This document shows positions 23,682-34,956 of a stretch of 64,000 bases of DNA, one piece after another. Every line of letters starts with the position of its first letter. The stretch's first letter is position 1. Under the pieces are notes generated by a model, which did not search any database, had not been told where the DNA came from, and was given only the letters and a program-made list of their open reading frames with translations. Made by a program: the position numbers and the translations under genes. Origin of the DNA: Gigaspora rosea (lineage: Eukaryota; Glomeromycota; Glomeromycetes; Diversisporales; Gigasporaceae); the NCBI GenBank assembly GCA_003550325.1, contig QKWP01000261.1, positions 53,515 to 117,514 on the forward strand, in the 5' to 3' direction.

Positions 23682-24586
23682 GGGGTGGCAATCAAATCGC
23701 CGACAATCACTTCACAGACATCAACCTACACCGACAATCATTTTACCGACAAGCTTTTTTTACCGACACAAAATTCGCCAACACTTGATTTACCGACAAG
23801 TTCCTTTTCACCGACAAGTTGATTTTACTGACACACACTTCACCGACAGTTATATTTACCGATGAAATCAACTTACCGACAAGCTCATTTTACCGAAAAT
23901 AGAATATACCGACAAGCTTATTCTACCGACAATACAATCTGTCAACAATACAATTTGCTGACAATACAATTGCTAACAATACAACTCGTTGAATAAACTA
24001 CTAAGAATAATAACGTATTATGCAATTTATTAATAATGACAATAAAAATTGCACATTTTATTAATGATGATAATAATAATTATGGTATTGTCACGGCTGA
24101 TGCTAAAGCTATTATCTATTTTGATATAAAATTTTAAAATTTTCTTTGGATGTTTTTTTTCGTCTTTGTCTTATAGGGTTAGGGTAGGGTTTTGGTATAG
24201 ATTTCATATTTATAGAGTATATATGGATTTTAGTAGGGCTTATAGTTTCAAATCGAGACCCTATAACTTCAGCATCGACCGTAATATTTAAGGCATCTGG
24301 GGAATTGTTTGTCGGCGAATTGTTTGTCGGTGAATCGTATTGTCAGTAGAATAATCTTGTCAGTAAATTCTATATTCGGTAAAATGAGTTTGTCGGTAAG
24401 TTGATTTTGTTGGTAAAATTAACTGTCGGTGAATTGTGTCAGTAAAATCAACGTGTTAGTAAAAACATGCTTGTCAGCAAATCGAGTATCAGCGAGTTAT
24501 TTGTCGGTAAAAAAAGCTTGTCAGTAAAATAGTTGTAGGTCTAGTGTTATTTCTGTGAAGTGATTGTCAGTGAAATAATACGAATC
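23682..24586. mobile_element. ACCGACA foldback element, copy 2 (large)
   Basis: Starts GGGTGGCAATCAAATCGCC and ends GAAATAATACGAATCC, the same asymmetric ends as copy 1. The left arm (to about 24000) is some 17 tandem words of 15-20 bp of the type ttttaccgacaagctcattt. The right arm (24290-24586) is the inverted counterpart, in nearly the same order (for example a-tatagaat and aatacaat words recur). The core holds gttagggtaggg (24178-24189). The open frame at 23638-23865 is a by-product of the repeat. Confidence 0.85.
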
Positions 24587-24608
24587 CGTATAGTGGCCTA
24601 CCATATTA

Positions 24609-26217
24609 TTATGGACACTATTTGGGTAGCCATCGATCAAAATCGGGTAAGTAAACATTGCACAAAATTCGGATCACGTGACCACCGATCTCACAGTAAA
24701 ACATATTAAAATTTCATACGATTTCGTTGTATCATGCAGAATTTATACAAAAAACTTTAAAAATTTGATTTTTTTATTTGTACGAAAATCAAAATTTTAC
24801 ATTATTTCTTTTTTTTTTATAGTTTTTTATAAAAAAAAAAATTATATTCTAATATTTTATGGGTCCGCCTCTAGCTTTTAAACAAGCTTCAACCTGATCA
24901 GGGATGCTGCTGACCAGTTTACGGTAAAGCTTAGGTGGTATTTCATACTACAATTTTTAACAAGATCATCCAGCTTTGCAAGATTACCTGGCCTTCCCTT
25001 ACGATGTACAAAACACTCCACAGGTTTTCAATCAGGTTAAGATCCAGCTTTGTGCTGGCCAATCCATCACACGAATCTGATATTTTTTAAGTATTGTAGA
25101 GCCGCCCCATCAATATAAGGTCTTGCATTATTTTGGACGAAGTTTGGGCAACCTCAATCATTGTTTGTTGGAAATTTTTTTATAGTGGGAACAGCATACT
25201 TCCAGAGGATTTCAAGGTGTAACCTACCATTGGCATTAGACTTTAAAGGAATAAGAGGCCAATCCCGAACCAGGAGAAGCAGCCCCAATACATGCGACCA
25301 GAACTATGGCCTACACTACTATCGACACAATCGATTGCCTATTTTTTGGTTGGTTCACACCACACATGGCCAGGAGAACCCAAAAAAAGATGTACATAGG
25401 TCTCATCCGACCATAACACACACTTGAAGTGCCAGACAGACCAATCCTGATGTTCAAGTGCCCAGTCATAATTTTTACTATATTTTTAGCTGAGATAAGA
25501 GGCTTTGGAGGGGCGATACATGAAGACAAGTTTACACTGTGCAAAGAATGACGCATAGTGCTCTCAGAAATTTTTTTTCATTTTGGCAATTGTGTCGATT
25601 TGTTATTTGCCTTAGGTTGAGATGGCGGTTACTATTTGAGACTAAATTTTTTAAGTTTTCAAGATCCAAAGGGGCAAGAATTTTCGGGCGACCAGTCCTT
25701 TTTTGTTGTTTTTTTTGCGCTTCTATGCCAAACTCATTGTACTTCTTTATGACGTTCGACAAGAACTTTTACCACAATCAGCTGCAGCTGCAATTGTACG
25801 AAGCGAATTACCTCTTTGTTGGTATTCCGTTAAATCTTTCTTTACACCCATGTTTCATGGGAAAAAAAATTAAGATGCATTATTTTTTTGTTTATGCTGA
25901 TCAGTCATATAAATAGGCTTTGTTTATATTGTGTAATGTGATCTGGGTGTCACACTACATTTGAGTGTAATTTGAGATGATTTGAACAAAAATTCGATTT
26001 TTAATGGATTTTTTTTTAAAAAAAAAATCAAAAAATCCAGAAAACAATTTTCGTACAAATCCAAAAATGGCACTTTGTACTTTTTTTTGCCAACTTCTGC
26101 AAGATGCAACGAAACCGTATGAAATTTTAATATGTTTTACTGTGAGATCGGCCAGTGAATTTTGTACAATATTTACTTACCCGTTTTGATCGATGGTGCC
26201 CAAAAAGTGCCCATAAC
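24609..26217 (-). mobile_element. Tc1/mariner transposon, decayed
   Basis: About 1.6 kb with TIRs of at least 130 bp (landmarks ttatgg.cac, ccatcgatcaaaa.cgggtaa, gatctcacagtaaaacatat), TA at the left border (24607-24608) and right border (26218-26219), and a broken minus-strand transposase between. Size, TA target and D,D34E-type protein remnants fit the Tc1 group. Confidence 0.88.
24875..25851 (-). pseudogene. Tc1-type transposase pseudogene
   Basis: Readable in pieces across all three minus frames. It begins MGVKKDLTEYQ at 25851. There is a helix-turn-helix linker with KRTGRPKILAPLDLENL (within 25762-25532) resembling the Tc1 GRP(R/K) hinge. First catalytic Asp in WSDETYVHLF (25413-25399) with GSPGHVWCEP following. 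The second catalytic block reads QNNARPY (about 25135) where the family has QDNAP, so the Asp appears changed to Asn. Last block DLNLIENLW (near 25045) keeps the Glu. At least four frame breaks and several stops make it non-functional. The family role is cut-and-paste transposition into TA. Confidence 0.88.
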
Positions 26218-26219
26218 TA

Positions 26220-27170
26220 GGAAATCAGAATCTGATATAAGTCCGAAGCAATATTAATACATAATTTTTAATTAATAGCAGAATATGCAAAATAGTGCAC
26301 ATGTGTAATACATAAAATAGTATATTAATAATCAACTGTTACACTAACTGCGGATCATCACGGGAACTGTCAATCCTCAAATTTTATTGGCCTGATCTGA
26401 CTAACATTGCATAGATGTGCATTTAAGTTTACTCGTACAGTTGTGTCCTTGCTACGCTTCAGACAATAATATGATAGGCCACTGTACAACCTTTGATTGT
26501 CTAATTTAAATAGTCTGCCAAAAGGTTCTACACTAGCTGCCATACCTGCAACCCAATTAGGGGATTGCCTATTTAAACCCTCTAGTTTAAGCTTCACCTG
26601 TCAGCTCCACTTGTATCACCAGGTTAGCCCTCCGGTAAATTAGCTAGTCAAGAACAGCTCTGAATGCTAACAAACCTTCCTTTAGGACTAGTTTATCCTC
26701 GCGGGAAACTTGGTAGAGCAGTTTCTGTCCTATACAGGTAATACCTATACTTTGGTAACTTATGCACTCACCAAGACAAGCAACTTGCAGTCAAAGAATA
26801 CCCTGCAACTACTACTATTACTTACTTCTGCTCTTGTAAAGTTTACTCCAACTTCAGTACTCACCATAGCTTTCCTACTAGTCCTTTACTAATCCCTTTT
26901 AAACTTCCAATCCAGTTGGCCCAGAAGGGTCGATCTACTTGGCATTAGGTGCTATTATAGTTTTTCTCCCCCTGGTACCTACTTCTATAACATAGGTTCT
27001 TTTCCTTTGGTACCCGATCTGGTGGCCAACTTGGTAGATCTTGTTTCTAAGATTAACATCTAGTTCTTCAGCTCTGGTCCAATGTTCTGGTTTTAGTAGC
27101 ACCGTTAAAGATCTTTGCTACCTTCTTAGTGAGCTGTCGTAAATCAGGTGATTTCCATCTCTTAAGGAGC
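26220..27170 (-). pseudogene. Decayed coding-like region, identity uncertain
   Basis: Clearly richer in G+C than its surroundings and with codon-like structure on the minus strand. Readable pieces include NLRNKIYQVGHQIGYQRKRT (about 27060-27000, followed by a YVIEVG stretch) and EGLNRQSPNWVAGMAASVEP (26590-26530), joined only by frame changes and stops. The YVIEVG-type stretch is reminiscent of the C-terminal tail of some LINE-like reverse transcriptases, but no catalytic motif is visible, so the family is not established. A mobile-element relic is the likeliest reading, given its place between a Tc1 element and MITEs. Confidence 0.35.
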
Positions 27171-27180
27171 TACCACCATC

Positions 27181-27432
27181 CAGTATTGTCACTTGGACGT
27201 GTCCATACTATGTTTTTTGTCCAACGTCCAAGGTTGTTCAAAATCGTCCAAGCCTATGTCCCATGTTTAACTAATCAATAAAGTAATTTAAAAAAATATA
27301 TAATTATATATTTTTTTAGATGCTGGACTCATTGGTGAAAAAATTAAAATAGATTATCTTAATAAAATTTTAAGTAATTTTAATTTGAAAAAATGTCCAA
27401 AATGTCCAAAAAACGTCCAAGTGACAACACTG
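27181..27432. mobile_element. hAT-like MITE
   Basis: TIRs CAGTATTGTCACTTGGACGT and inverted CAGTGTTGTCACTTGGACGT (19 of 20 identical). Subterminal 'gtccaa' words are repeated at both ends. The CAGTGTTG start is hAT-like; no convincing 8-bp target duplication was found. Confidence 0.75.
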
Positions 27433-27512
27433 CCCCACCCACCCACACCTGACACCTTATTAGCCAATCAAATTGCGCAAAAAATTTATATATTAATTAA
27501 TAAAAAACTTTG

Positions 27513-28024
27513 ATATTATGTAACTTTTGATCTACTAACCTATTTTAGATAATTTAACTACCAAAATGATCCTTTTAAAGAGAGAATTCTAACAAGTCCA
27601 AAACTATTAAAATTCAATTACTAGATTGCAAGATTAATCTAGATTTATATAATATTATATAGTATATTAAAATATTATATAATATTTATAGTAATACAAA
27701 TCTGTCAGATCATAACTAGAACCTCTTCGGAGGATCTCCCGATAAAGGTTATGGCTTGGTATAGCAAGTCGAGGTGGGGGTTGGGGTTCATGGCTGGAAC
27801 TCAATAGTTGGGGACTAGATACGAACTGTAAGCTGGGATATTGAGTCTGGCGAGATGTTCAAAGAAGAAAAAAAAAAATATAGTAATACAAATCTATATC
27901 AATATTACGATCTAGTAATTGGAATTTAATGATTTTAGACTTGTTAGAATCCTCTCTTTGAGAGAATCATTTGGTAGTTAAATCATCTAAATTGGACCAG
28001 TAGATCAAAAGTTATTTAATATTA
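27513..28024. mobile_element. Long-TIR MITE carrying a SINE-like insert
   Basis: About 150-bp arms face each other: taacttttgatctact, tttaactaccaaa, gattctaacaagtc-type words appear at both ends in inverse. The right half is split from the left by the retroposon 27704-27878. Confidence 0.75.
27704..27878 (+). mobile_element. SINE-like retroposon with 17-bp target duplication
   Basis: A 175-bp G-rich insert starting gtcagatcataactagaacc and ending in an A-run, flanked exactly by tatagtaatacaaatct on both sides (27687-27703 and 27879-27895). Long target duplication plus 3' poly(A) is the signature of LINE-mediated retroposition. A hairpin CCTCttcgGAGG lies near its 5' end; internal Pol III boxes are not convincing, so it could also be another processed transcript. 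Confidence 0.82.
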
Positions 28025-28905
28025 AATTTATATATAAACAAGAATGAGGAACGAAACCCTTGAAAAATACAAAAAACAGCTGTCTAAACCTACCTTGATG
28101 TGTTAATTAAAAATGTAGGAAGGCTATTTTGCTTATATATTACTATCTAAACCTATCTAAAGCCACTTGAAGCTATTTTTTCAGTTAATGTATAAAAAGA
28201 GTAAAAATTAAAAAAATAAAAATACCCTTAATTAAGATTAATTCAGGCTAAAATTCGAAATAATTCTCTGTTGTTATTTCGCAGTTATATGGCAAATAAA
28301 AATAAACCAATAATTTAGAATAAAAAAATAATTTAAAATAAAAAAATTAATTTAAAATAAAAAAACTAATTTAAAATAAAGTAAAATACAATAAAATAAA
28401 AACGAAATAACAAAAATAAAATATAATTTAAAAAAAACATAAAATAAATAAAAAAAATAAATAAATAAGAACAAATTTTAGCTCCTACTTGACTGTCCTC
28501 TCATATATGTTTATTTAAGTTTATGATGAAACGATTCAAGAAAAACTGCTGAAGATAGAGCTTCCGAAGTGTTTTTTATTCGATTTTGAAGAGCTAGAGA
28601 ACTAATGAGTAAGAAATGTTTGAATAAACATTTGACTTTTTCAGAAATAAAAATTACAAACCAATTATTCGAATTGATACTTTTTTTACTTTAATTTTTA
28701 AGCTATCCGAGTAGTAATTTATTTCATTCAATGAGGGCAAAATTTGCTCGACCATTAGGAACTTGAGAACCCAAAATTCCGATCTCATACATATTTTTTA
28801 AAATGATCAGATCTGATCACTAGATCACGAGAATTTTGGCTGTAAAAATTGTATGTACATACGAAGTTCTTTTTCTCTGATGATACATTATTTAATTAAT
28901 TAATT
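28025..28905. other. AT-rich region with A-rich low complexity
   Basis: 28310-28470 is (aataaaata)-type low-complexity sequence. A single end related to the following MITE appears near 28160-28190 (agccacttgaagctattttt). No gene seen. Confidence 0.5.
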
Positions 28906-29076
28906 AAGGCCATTTGAAGTTAATTTTTCAGTTAACATCACCCCCCAGCTGAAGTTTCCCCCGAAAATGAATAGCCAATCAATGTTTATTTCATATGTTC
29001 GTTTCATTTTCCCCCTCCCCCTCCTGAGAGTCCTGGAAAAGTGATGTTAACTGAAGAATCAACTTCAAACGGCCTT
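28906..29076. mobile_element. 171-bp MITE with 36-bp TIRs
   Basis: AAGGCCATTTGAAGTTAATT... at the left and the inverse of ...CAACTTCAAACGGCCTT at the right, continuing to CAGTTAACATCAC in both arms. The core is C-rich and non-coding. Confidence 0.8.
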
Positions 29077-30123
29077 ATTGCACTATAAAATACTATATGT
29101 CTATATGTATGTACTGTATATACTGTACGCACTGTACGTACTGTACACTAAAAAAATTGGCCTATCATATAAATGGCACATCTTTAAACGTGCCCCGCAT
29201 GATTACCTGTGGTTCGGGTGGCATGGCCATGTGATTTTTTCTCCTCTTGATAATGTGATTATCATCACTTCACAAAAAAAAACTTGGAAAAAGATAAATC
29301 TATGTTTTTTTTAAAATAGAAAAACTGTGATAATTATTTTTTTAAATACCTGATAAATTCTTGTTAACAAAGGCAGATATTCTACATGGTAAAAAAATTA
29401 TTAAAATATACACGAATATTCGAATGTATTTTGAAAATTTAGCTAGAGTTTAATATTTAGTTGGGCATACATAAATTCATTTTTATTTGCTTTTTATTAT
29501 TTATAGATTTTTTTATATTACTTATATTTATTTTATAATATAATTCACAACAATATGAGGTTTTAACCCCTTCGAAAATTAATTTATTACAATATTATAT
29601 AGTTAACGGATACGTAGAACTAATAACGGTTAGATCCAAAGAATCGCAAGGCAATTGTTATTATACGATAATTAAAAAAGCATCTTGTTTTGAATTTAAT
29701 GTGCTAACATGGACCACGAAAGGGTTCAGGTTGCGAGCGCATTAAATTCAAAGCCAGATGCGCTGTTATGAATGCGAAAAATCCAGCAACAGATTTATTT
29801 TTCTTTTTAACAAATAAATCACTTGGAGCATAATCAAGTCTATTCAGTGTATAAATAGTACCGATATGACCTATATATATCATTAAAAAGAAAAACATAA
29901 TGTAAATAATATAATCTATTTCAGAAAATTTTTAATATTAAGACGTGCTTACACGTATAACATTCCTGGTTTTAGCGTGACTTCATTGCAGGACATAGTA
30001 ATAAGTACAGTTAAAAAAATACATTTATTGGATAGTTAAATATAAATTTTTATCAAAAATTTTATAATAAGCAAAATAAACAGTATATATATATATATAA
30101 ATTGATATGAATATAATTATTCA
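29077..30123. other. Intergenic, one doubtful minus-strand ORF
   Basis: A minus-strand frame 29898-29704 encodes 64 residues with a hydrophobic start (MFFFLMIYIGHIGTIYTLNR) and then SVAGFFAFITAHLALNL. It could be a small membrane peptide or a relic; no homologue is recognised. 29430-29510 repeats the fragment at 1487-1580. Confidence 0.3.
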
Positions 30124-31079
30124 TTATAGGAGGTTCGCAGCCAAGCAATTTACCTTTTTAGAATTGCGCATTGAATGTTTCTTAGTTTTACTAGAACTTT
30201 TCTTACCCTTAATATTAGTTTCGGAATTTGGATTTTCTCGAACAAATTTTTCTGCTTTTGGTTGATGCTCTTCGATATCATCGACGTTATTATCCTCTGC
30301 ATTTTCTGCATCGTCGACGTTATCATCTTCGGCATTTTCGGCATCAACTTCTTCGTTTTTTCGTTTTAATTGATTATGATCTTCAAACTTATTAGTCACA
30401 TTTCGATGAACGTTCAGAAGTTTGGATTGCATAGGATTCATCGAAGGTAATTCGGCACTGACGTGCTCCTTGTTTTTAACAGCAAAATGAGTACTAACAA
30501 AATTAATATCATTAGCATTAAAATTCATTAGCAATTATTTCTATTTGTCCGATCATGAAGATAAGAGTTTCTTGCGGACAAATCGTTGTCTTGAGATGTT
30601 TAAATCGCGAATTATTGGTTGGAAAAACTACTTTGACTTGATAACTACAGGACTGACTGACGTAGTCAGATATAAGAGTTTTTACAACAGAATCTTGAGT
30701 ATTTTTTATTTCGACCGGCATCTCTTGGGAAATTCCTATTAAAGAGATTTTCAAGGGACATTTATTAGAGTTTGGAACTTTATCAGTAATCGTTACATGT
30801 GTTGAAACGGCAGCCGTCATCTAAATATCAATTTAAGAATAAACACAATCATTTAAATACATAACCATATGGAAAGTTGTTTTGCAATGATATTTTAAAC
30901 CATTTCAATGCTTTTGGCTTAATTTTTCCGGCACAGGACCCGGGTACAATTTTTCCTCCAACTGAGTAATATTTGTTTCTCATGAAAATGGCTTGCGATT
31001 CTGGATTCCGATCATCTGGATTAACCGGTAGAAATAGAGTTACTTCAATGTCGTTATAGGCACGTTCTAGTGGATACAT
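30124..31079 (-). CDS. Lineage-type protein of unknown function, one frame break
   Basis: Three minus-strand pieces read as one gene. The first runs from the ATG at 31079 (MYPLERAYNDIEVTLFLPVN..., ending ...AGKIKPK); the frame is open upstream to at least 31103, so an earlier exon is possible. The second starts 30820 (MTAAVSTHVTITDKVPNSNK..., ending ...IGQIEIIANEF). A probable intron 30911-30821 ends TTTAG but would start GC rather than GT. The third piece (NANDINFVSTHF...) follows after one extra A near 30529 that breaks the frame. The C-terminal tail alternates basic and acidic stretches and contains a duplicated ENAEDxNVDD. From memory, similar proteins are numerous in arbuscular mycorrhizal fungi, function unknown; a beta-rich OB-fold-like core is only a guess. 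Confidence 0.6.
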
Positions 31080-31103
31080 TCCAAGAGCCCACACCGAAAG
31101 CAC

Positions 31104-32225
31104 TTTCGTATCTTTTTTATTTCAGTTAACATGCTTAATTTTAATAATGGTGTCGGCATAACAGGGCATGATGTATTTGTATTTATTTTGAAAATATTTT
31201 AAATAAAATTTAAACAATGCGAAGAGTTTAAGCAATAAGCAAAGTTTAAATACCTTTACATCAAAAATATTTTCATGTTTTTTTTGTAAAAAAAAAAAAA
31301 AAAATTATCATTTGAACACAAACCCCACGGCAAATTTATGAAATACAGTAATAATCAGGTTTGATCTCACAAGTGATCTAAATAAATATACACAGGGGGT
31401 ACCACAGGTTATCAAAAAATTCATCTGTGCAGCACAAATAAAACATTCCATAATCTGTGTATCTTCTATCCGTTATCTCGAGGCTTTGCTACAAGCAGTA
31501 GAGCAAATTAACTACTTAATATAAATATCTAATTACGATCAGCCAAAAACAAATCAGAAGAGTTGACAGAGAATTTTAAAATTATTTTTTGCATAACGAA
31601 ACCATTAACTCGAAATCATAACATATCAAAGAATTTCACGCATGAGCAATTACATATGTGGAGCCTATTTACCATATAAATCGTAAACAATCTCCTAATA
31701 CACAACACATATAAAAAAACCTGTCATGATGATCATCAACAAGATTTACAGATTATTTTGAGGTTTTAATGCAAGTAGTATAAGAAATTAACTGCTTAAT
31801 ACAGAAGTCATTATGAAATATCTAATCACGATCGGCTATGCAAATCTTTATCATGATGACTATTATTAACAGGATTTACAGGTATTCCGTAGAACCTTTA
31901 CTCGTTATGTTTTAATCGTGATCGCATTTTATTTTTTAAGTAAAAAAAACAGAATATAGTTTTTATACGTTATGCATACATATGCACAAATATTACGTAA
32001 GTGCATTGCAGAGCCAAAATGCCACCCCATTATTAATATATTAATTGGCACTATCATAACGAAAAAAAATTATTTGGCACCGTTATCTCCCCATTCTGCC
32101 TTATTATAAGGATTTATAATTTTAATTAAAAAATTTTTTATAATTTTAGCCGGAATTTGATAATTCTGGCCAGAATTACACCTGATACATTGTCTAACCC
32201 ACCCAGCCACCAAAAAATTATCTGA
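31104..32225. repeat. Intergenic with a ~290-bp diverged tandem duplication
   Basis: The block aatctgtgtatcttc...caagcagtagagcaaattaac...atatctaattacgatc (31450-31555) recurs diverged at 31745-31835. A 16-A run lies at about 31288-31305. No gene seen. Confidence 0.5.
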
Positions 32226-32229
32226 TTTC

Positions 32230-32497
32230 TGTCAATTCCCTTACTCAGGTCTTGCCAAATGGGTTTCTGTTTCCCCAGTTTTTGTATTGGTCTGTATTAT
32301 GAAGCACAACTTCACCCAAAAGCTCCCATTTGGGATAGTTAACAAGGACTACAGGTAATATACCCAACCAATCAACAGGAAACAGTTACTAGAACACAGA
32401 TCTATTTTTCAAAAGCGTTGCTAGTTGGATTTGAACCCTAGACCTGCTACTTGAATGGTGACAACTTATCAACTTCTCTAAGTTGCTACATCCTATA
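32230..32497 (-). mobile_element. Possible tRNA-derived SINE
   Basis: On the minus strand 32497-32430 reads like a tRNA 5' and T-arm region: GGATGTAGCAACTTAGAGAA at the start and a B-box-like GGGTTCAAATCC near 32440. A 200-bp unrelated body follows. No clear target duplication was seen, and an intact cloverleaf could not be drawn, so a functional tRNA is unlikely. Confidence 0.45.
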
Positions 32498-32749
32498 AAT
32501 GTAAATTCTCTGCTATACTTTGGACAATTATAAATTTAAAAAGAAAAATTATCTATTATGACCCATCACCATAGTGACCTTTATGATTAGCTAGTCATTT
32601 TTAAGATTAGCAATCATATATAAACAATAATTATCCTTTTGATAATCATTTGAATTTTTTTTTGCTTGTCATTTGTTTTTTTTATTTTTGCTTGTCATTA
32701 GTTTTTTTTTATTTTAAATAACGTTTTTCTTCTTTTTAAGGTATAGTTT

Positions 32750-33350
32750 TCACTGTTGGAGTTGTCACTAGAGCTGTCATTAAAGTCTTGGATTAAAGCC
32801 GTCACAAAGTTGGGAACTTGTACTGGTTTCATTAGTGTTTTAGGCTTTCGTCATTTGTATGCAGTTGTTCATATGTCGTTGTTTGTGTATCGTTGTTCAT
32901 GGAAATTTTGAAAAAAGCACTTTGCAAAAATACTATGCTGACTTTTTTGAATCTTAGACATAAATCGGAGATATGTTACTGTTTTTTTTTATTACATGAT
33001 TTTTTTTTTGTTTTGTAGAATAGAACTAGTTTCGTTGGTGATTTCAAGCTTTCGTCGTTCTAGTGCCATCATTCGTGTGCTATCGTTCATGTGCCATTGT
33101 TCGTGTGCTGTTGTTCATGTGCTGTTGTTCTGAAAATTTCTTGGAAAAGAATTACTATGCGGACTTTTTTGAATCTTGGATGTAATCGGGGATATGTATT
33201 TTTTTTCATTTGATTTTTAATTTTTTTTTGAGTTTTTTCGTTCTATTAATTAACACTTTTTTTTGTAGGTTTGCTTCATATGGAGATTCTGGTCAAGCTT
33301 TCGTCATTCTGGTATCGTCATTCGTGTATTGTAGTTTGTGTGCTTTTGTT
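32750..33350 (+). repeat. ~260-bp satellite with intron-like units (left part)
   Basis: Units carry G/T-rich 'gtcgttcatgtgct.ttgttcgtg' words, then 'tttttgaatctt.gatgtaatcggggatatgt', a T-rich tract and 'tttttttgtaggtttgcttc'. The T-tract/TTGTAG end looks like a 3' splice site. The array stops at 33350 and resumes at 35342, the interruption being a foldback element. Confidence 0.65.
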
Positions 33351-33586
33351 AGAGTCTGATTCAATGAATGTTTTATTCAAATATTCACTGAATGTTTGAA
33401 TATTTGAATATATAAAATTTTCACCAAAAGAATATTTGAATATTTAAAAATTTCACTGAATATATTTCTTTTAACAATGGTTGGATATAAAATAAATTGG
33501 GACGCCTTTAAGATAAGTTTTTGTTTTTTTCTTTTTTTTTCTTTTTTGTTTTGTTTTTTTTTTAATTTTTTTTTAAGGATTTTGAT

Positions 33587-33894
33587 AAATTTAGCAGGTT
33601 GCGATATTGCAGGTTAATATTTAAAAAAAATTAAAATGATTATTAGTTAGGGTTAGGGTCTGAACTAGTATTAATATTAGGTTAAAGGGTGCATATATAT
33701 ATGCAAAATTAAGCGCTAAAAACTTTTAATTAGAAGGCCAAGACTAGTTTACTTAATGAAATTTCAAGTTATTTAAAATTTTTGATTTATTTTGTAATTT
33801 TTACTAATTTTTCGTTCGTTTTGTTACACAAGATCCTGTGATCTAATTGGCCAATCATATTAACCTGCGATATAGCAACCTGCGATATTTATCA
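33587..33894. mobile_element. GCAGGTT-type MITE with telomere-like core
   Basis: Left gataaatttagcaggttgcg and inverted right gataaatatcgcaggttgct, each followed by a second gcaggttaatat. TTAGGGTTAGGG occurs at 33647-33658. A partial relative is at 15675-15785. Confidence 0.75.
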
Positions 33895-34061
33895 ACCTCC
33901 TTTTTTAAAACTAACTTTTTTAATGATTAGTCGTCGCCATAATTGGAGTTGTTGACATCGTTGGTGCCATTGAAAAATCTGCCATTAGTACGTCATTGGA
34001 AAAGGCACATAATAGTTAGTGGAGCGCACGGGATTTAGCAGGATGTAGCACAATAGTTGGG

Positions 34062-34736
34062 ACAGGACCCCGAACAATATATATAGAGGTTACATTGAAA
34101 TTTTGGCTAAAAAGATTACTTTTTTACAAAAATGTTATATTTGAAAAGTGGATATTGGTCAAAAGGTTACATTTAAAAGTGGATAAAAGCTTTTAATGTT
34201 ATATTATTAAAAGTGGATAAAATTAATAAGTTTTAAATAGGTTGTATTTAAAATTTGGATAAAAAAAATTTTTTTAAAAAAACCTTTTTTTGAAAAAAAT
34301 TTTTTTTTTAAGAAAAATTTTTTTTTTAAGAAAAATTTTTTTTTGAAAAATTTTTTTTTAAGAAAAATTTTTTTTTGGAAAAACTTTTTTTTTGAGATAA
34401 ATTTTTTTTTGAGAAAAATTTTTTTTTGCGAAAAATTTTTTTTTGAGAACTTTTTTTTTGAAAAAAATTTTTTTTAAGAAAAATTTTTTTTTAAAAAAAA
34501 TTTTTTTTCTTAAACAATTTTTTTTTAAAAAAAATTTTTTTGAGAAAAAAATTTTTTTTGAAAAAATTTTTTAAAAAAAAGTATTGTTATATTTAATATT
34601 TGGTTAAAATTTATTAAATATTAAAGCTTATATGTAAAATATGGTTAATTAGCTCTAATGAAAAGTGGATAAAAATTTTAAAAAGTTTATATTAAAGCTA
34701 ATGTAACCTCTATATGTATTGTTCGGGGGGTCCTGT
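34062..34736. mobile_element. TIR element with alternating A-tract/T-tract core
   Basis: Termini ACAGGACCCC(CC)GAACAAT and ata.atagaggttacatt in inverse at both ends. From about 34262 to 34580 the sequence is almost only alternating runs of 5-9 A and 8-10 T (some 17 cycles of 15-20 bp). It is inserted in a 21-bp tandem array (gggatgtagcacaatagttg) seen at 34030-34061 and 34737-34798. Confidence 0.75.
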
Positions 34737-34956
34737 TAGGACATAGCTCGATAGTTGGAGCATAGCACGATAGTTGGGATGTAGCACAATAGTTAGAATC
34801 GTATTTATTTTGTAATTTGTGTATTTTTTTTTATTTTTTTTTTTTTGTATTTTTTTTTTTTGGAATTACAGTTTAATAAAAAAATAATTGGCTATCAGTC
34901 TATATTATGAATTTGTATTCGCTTATTTTTTTTAATAAATTAATTTAATAATGTTA

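Noticed and set aside
23700..23990. CRISPR-like array of accgaca repeats
   Set aside because: Spacers are low-complexity variants, and the array is mirrored as a foldback arm.
25539..25916. Plus-strand frame of 125 codons
   Set aside because: Antisense shadow of the Tc1 transposase relic.
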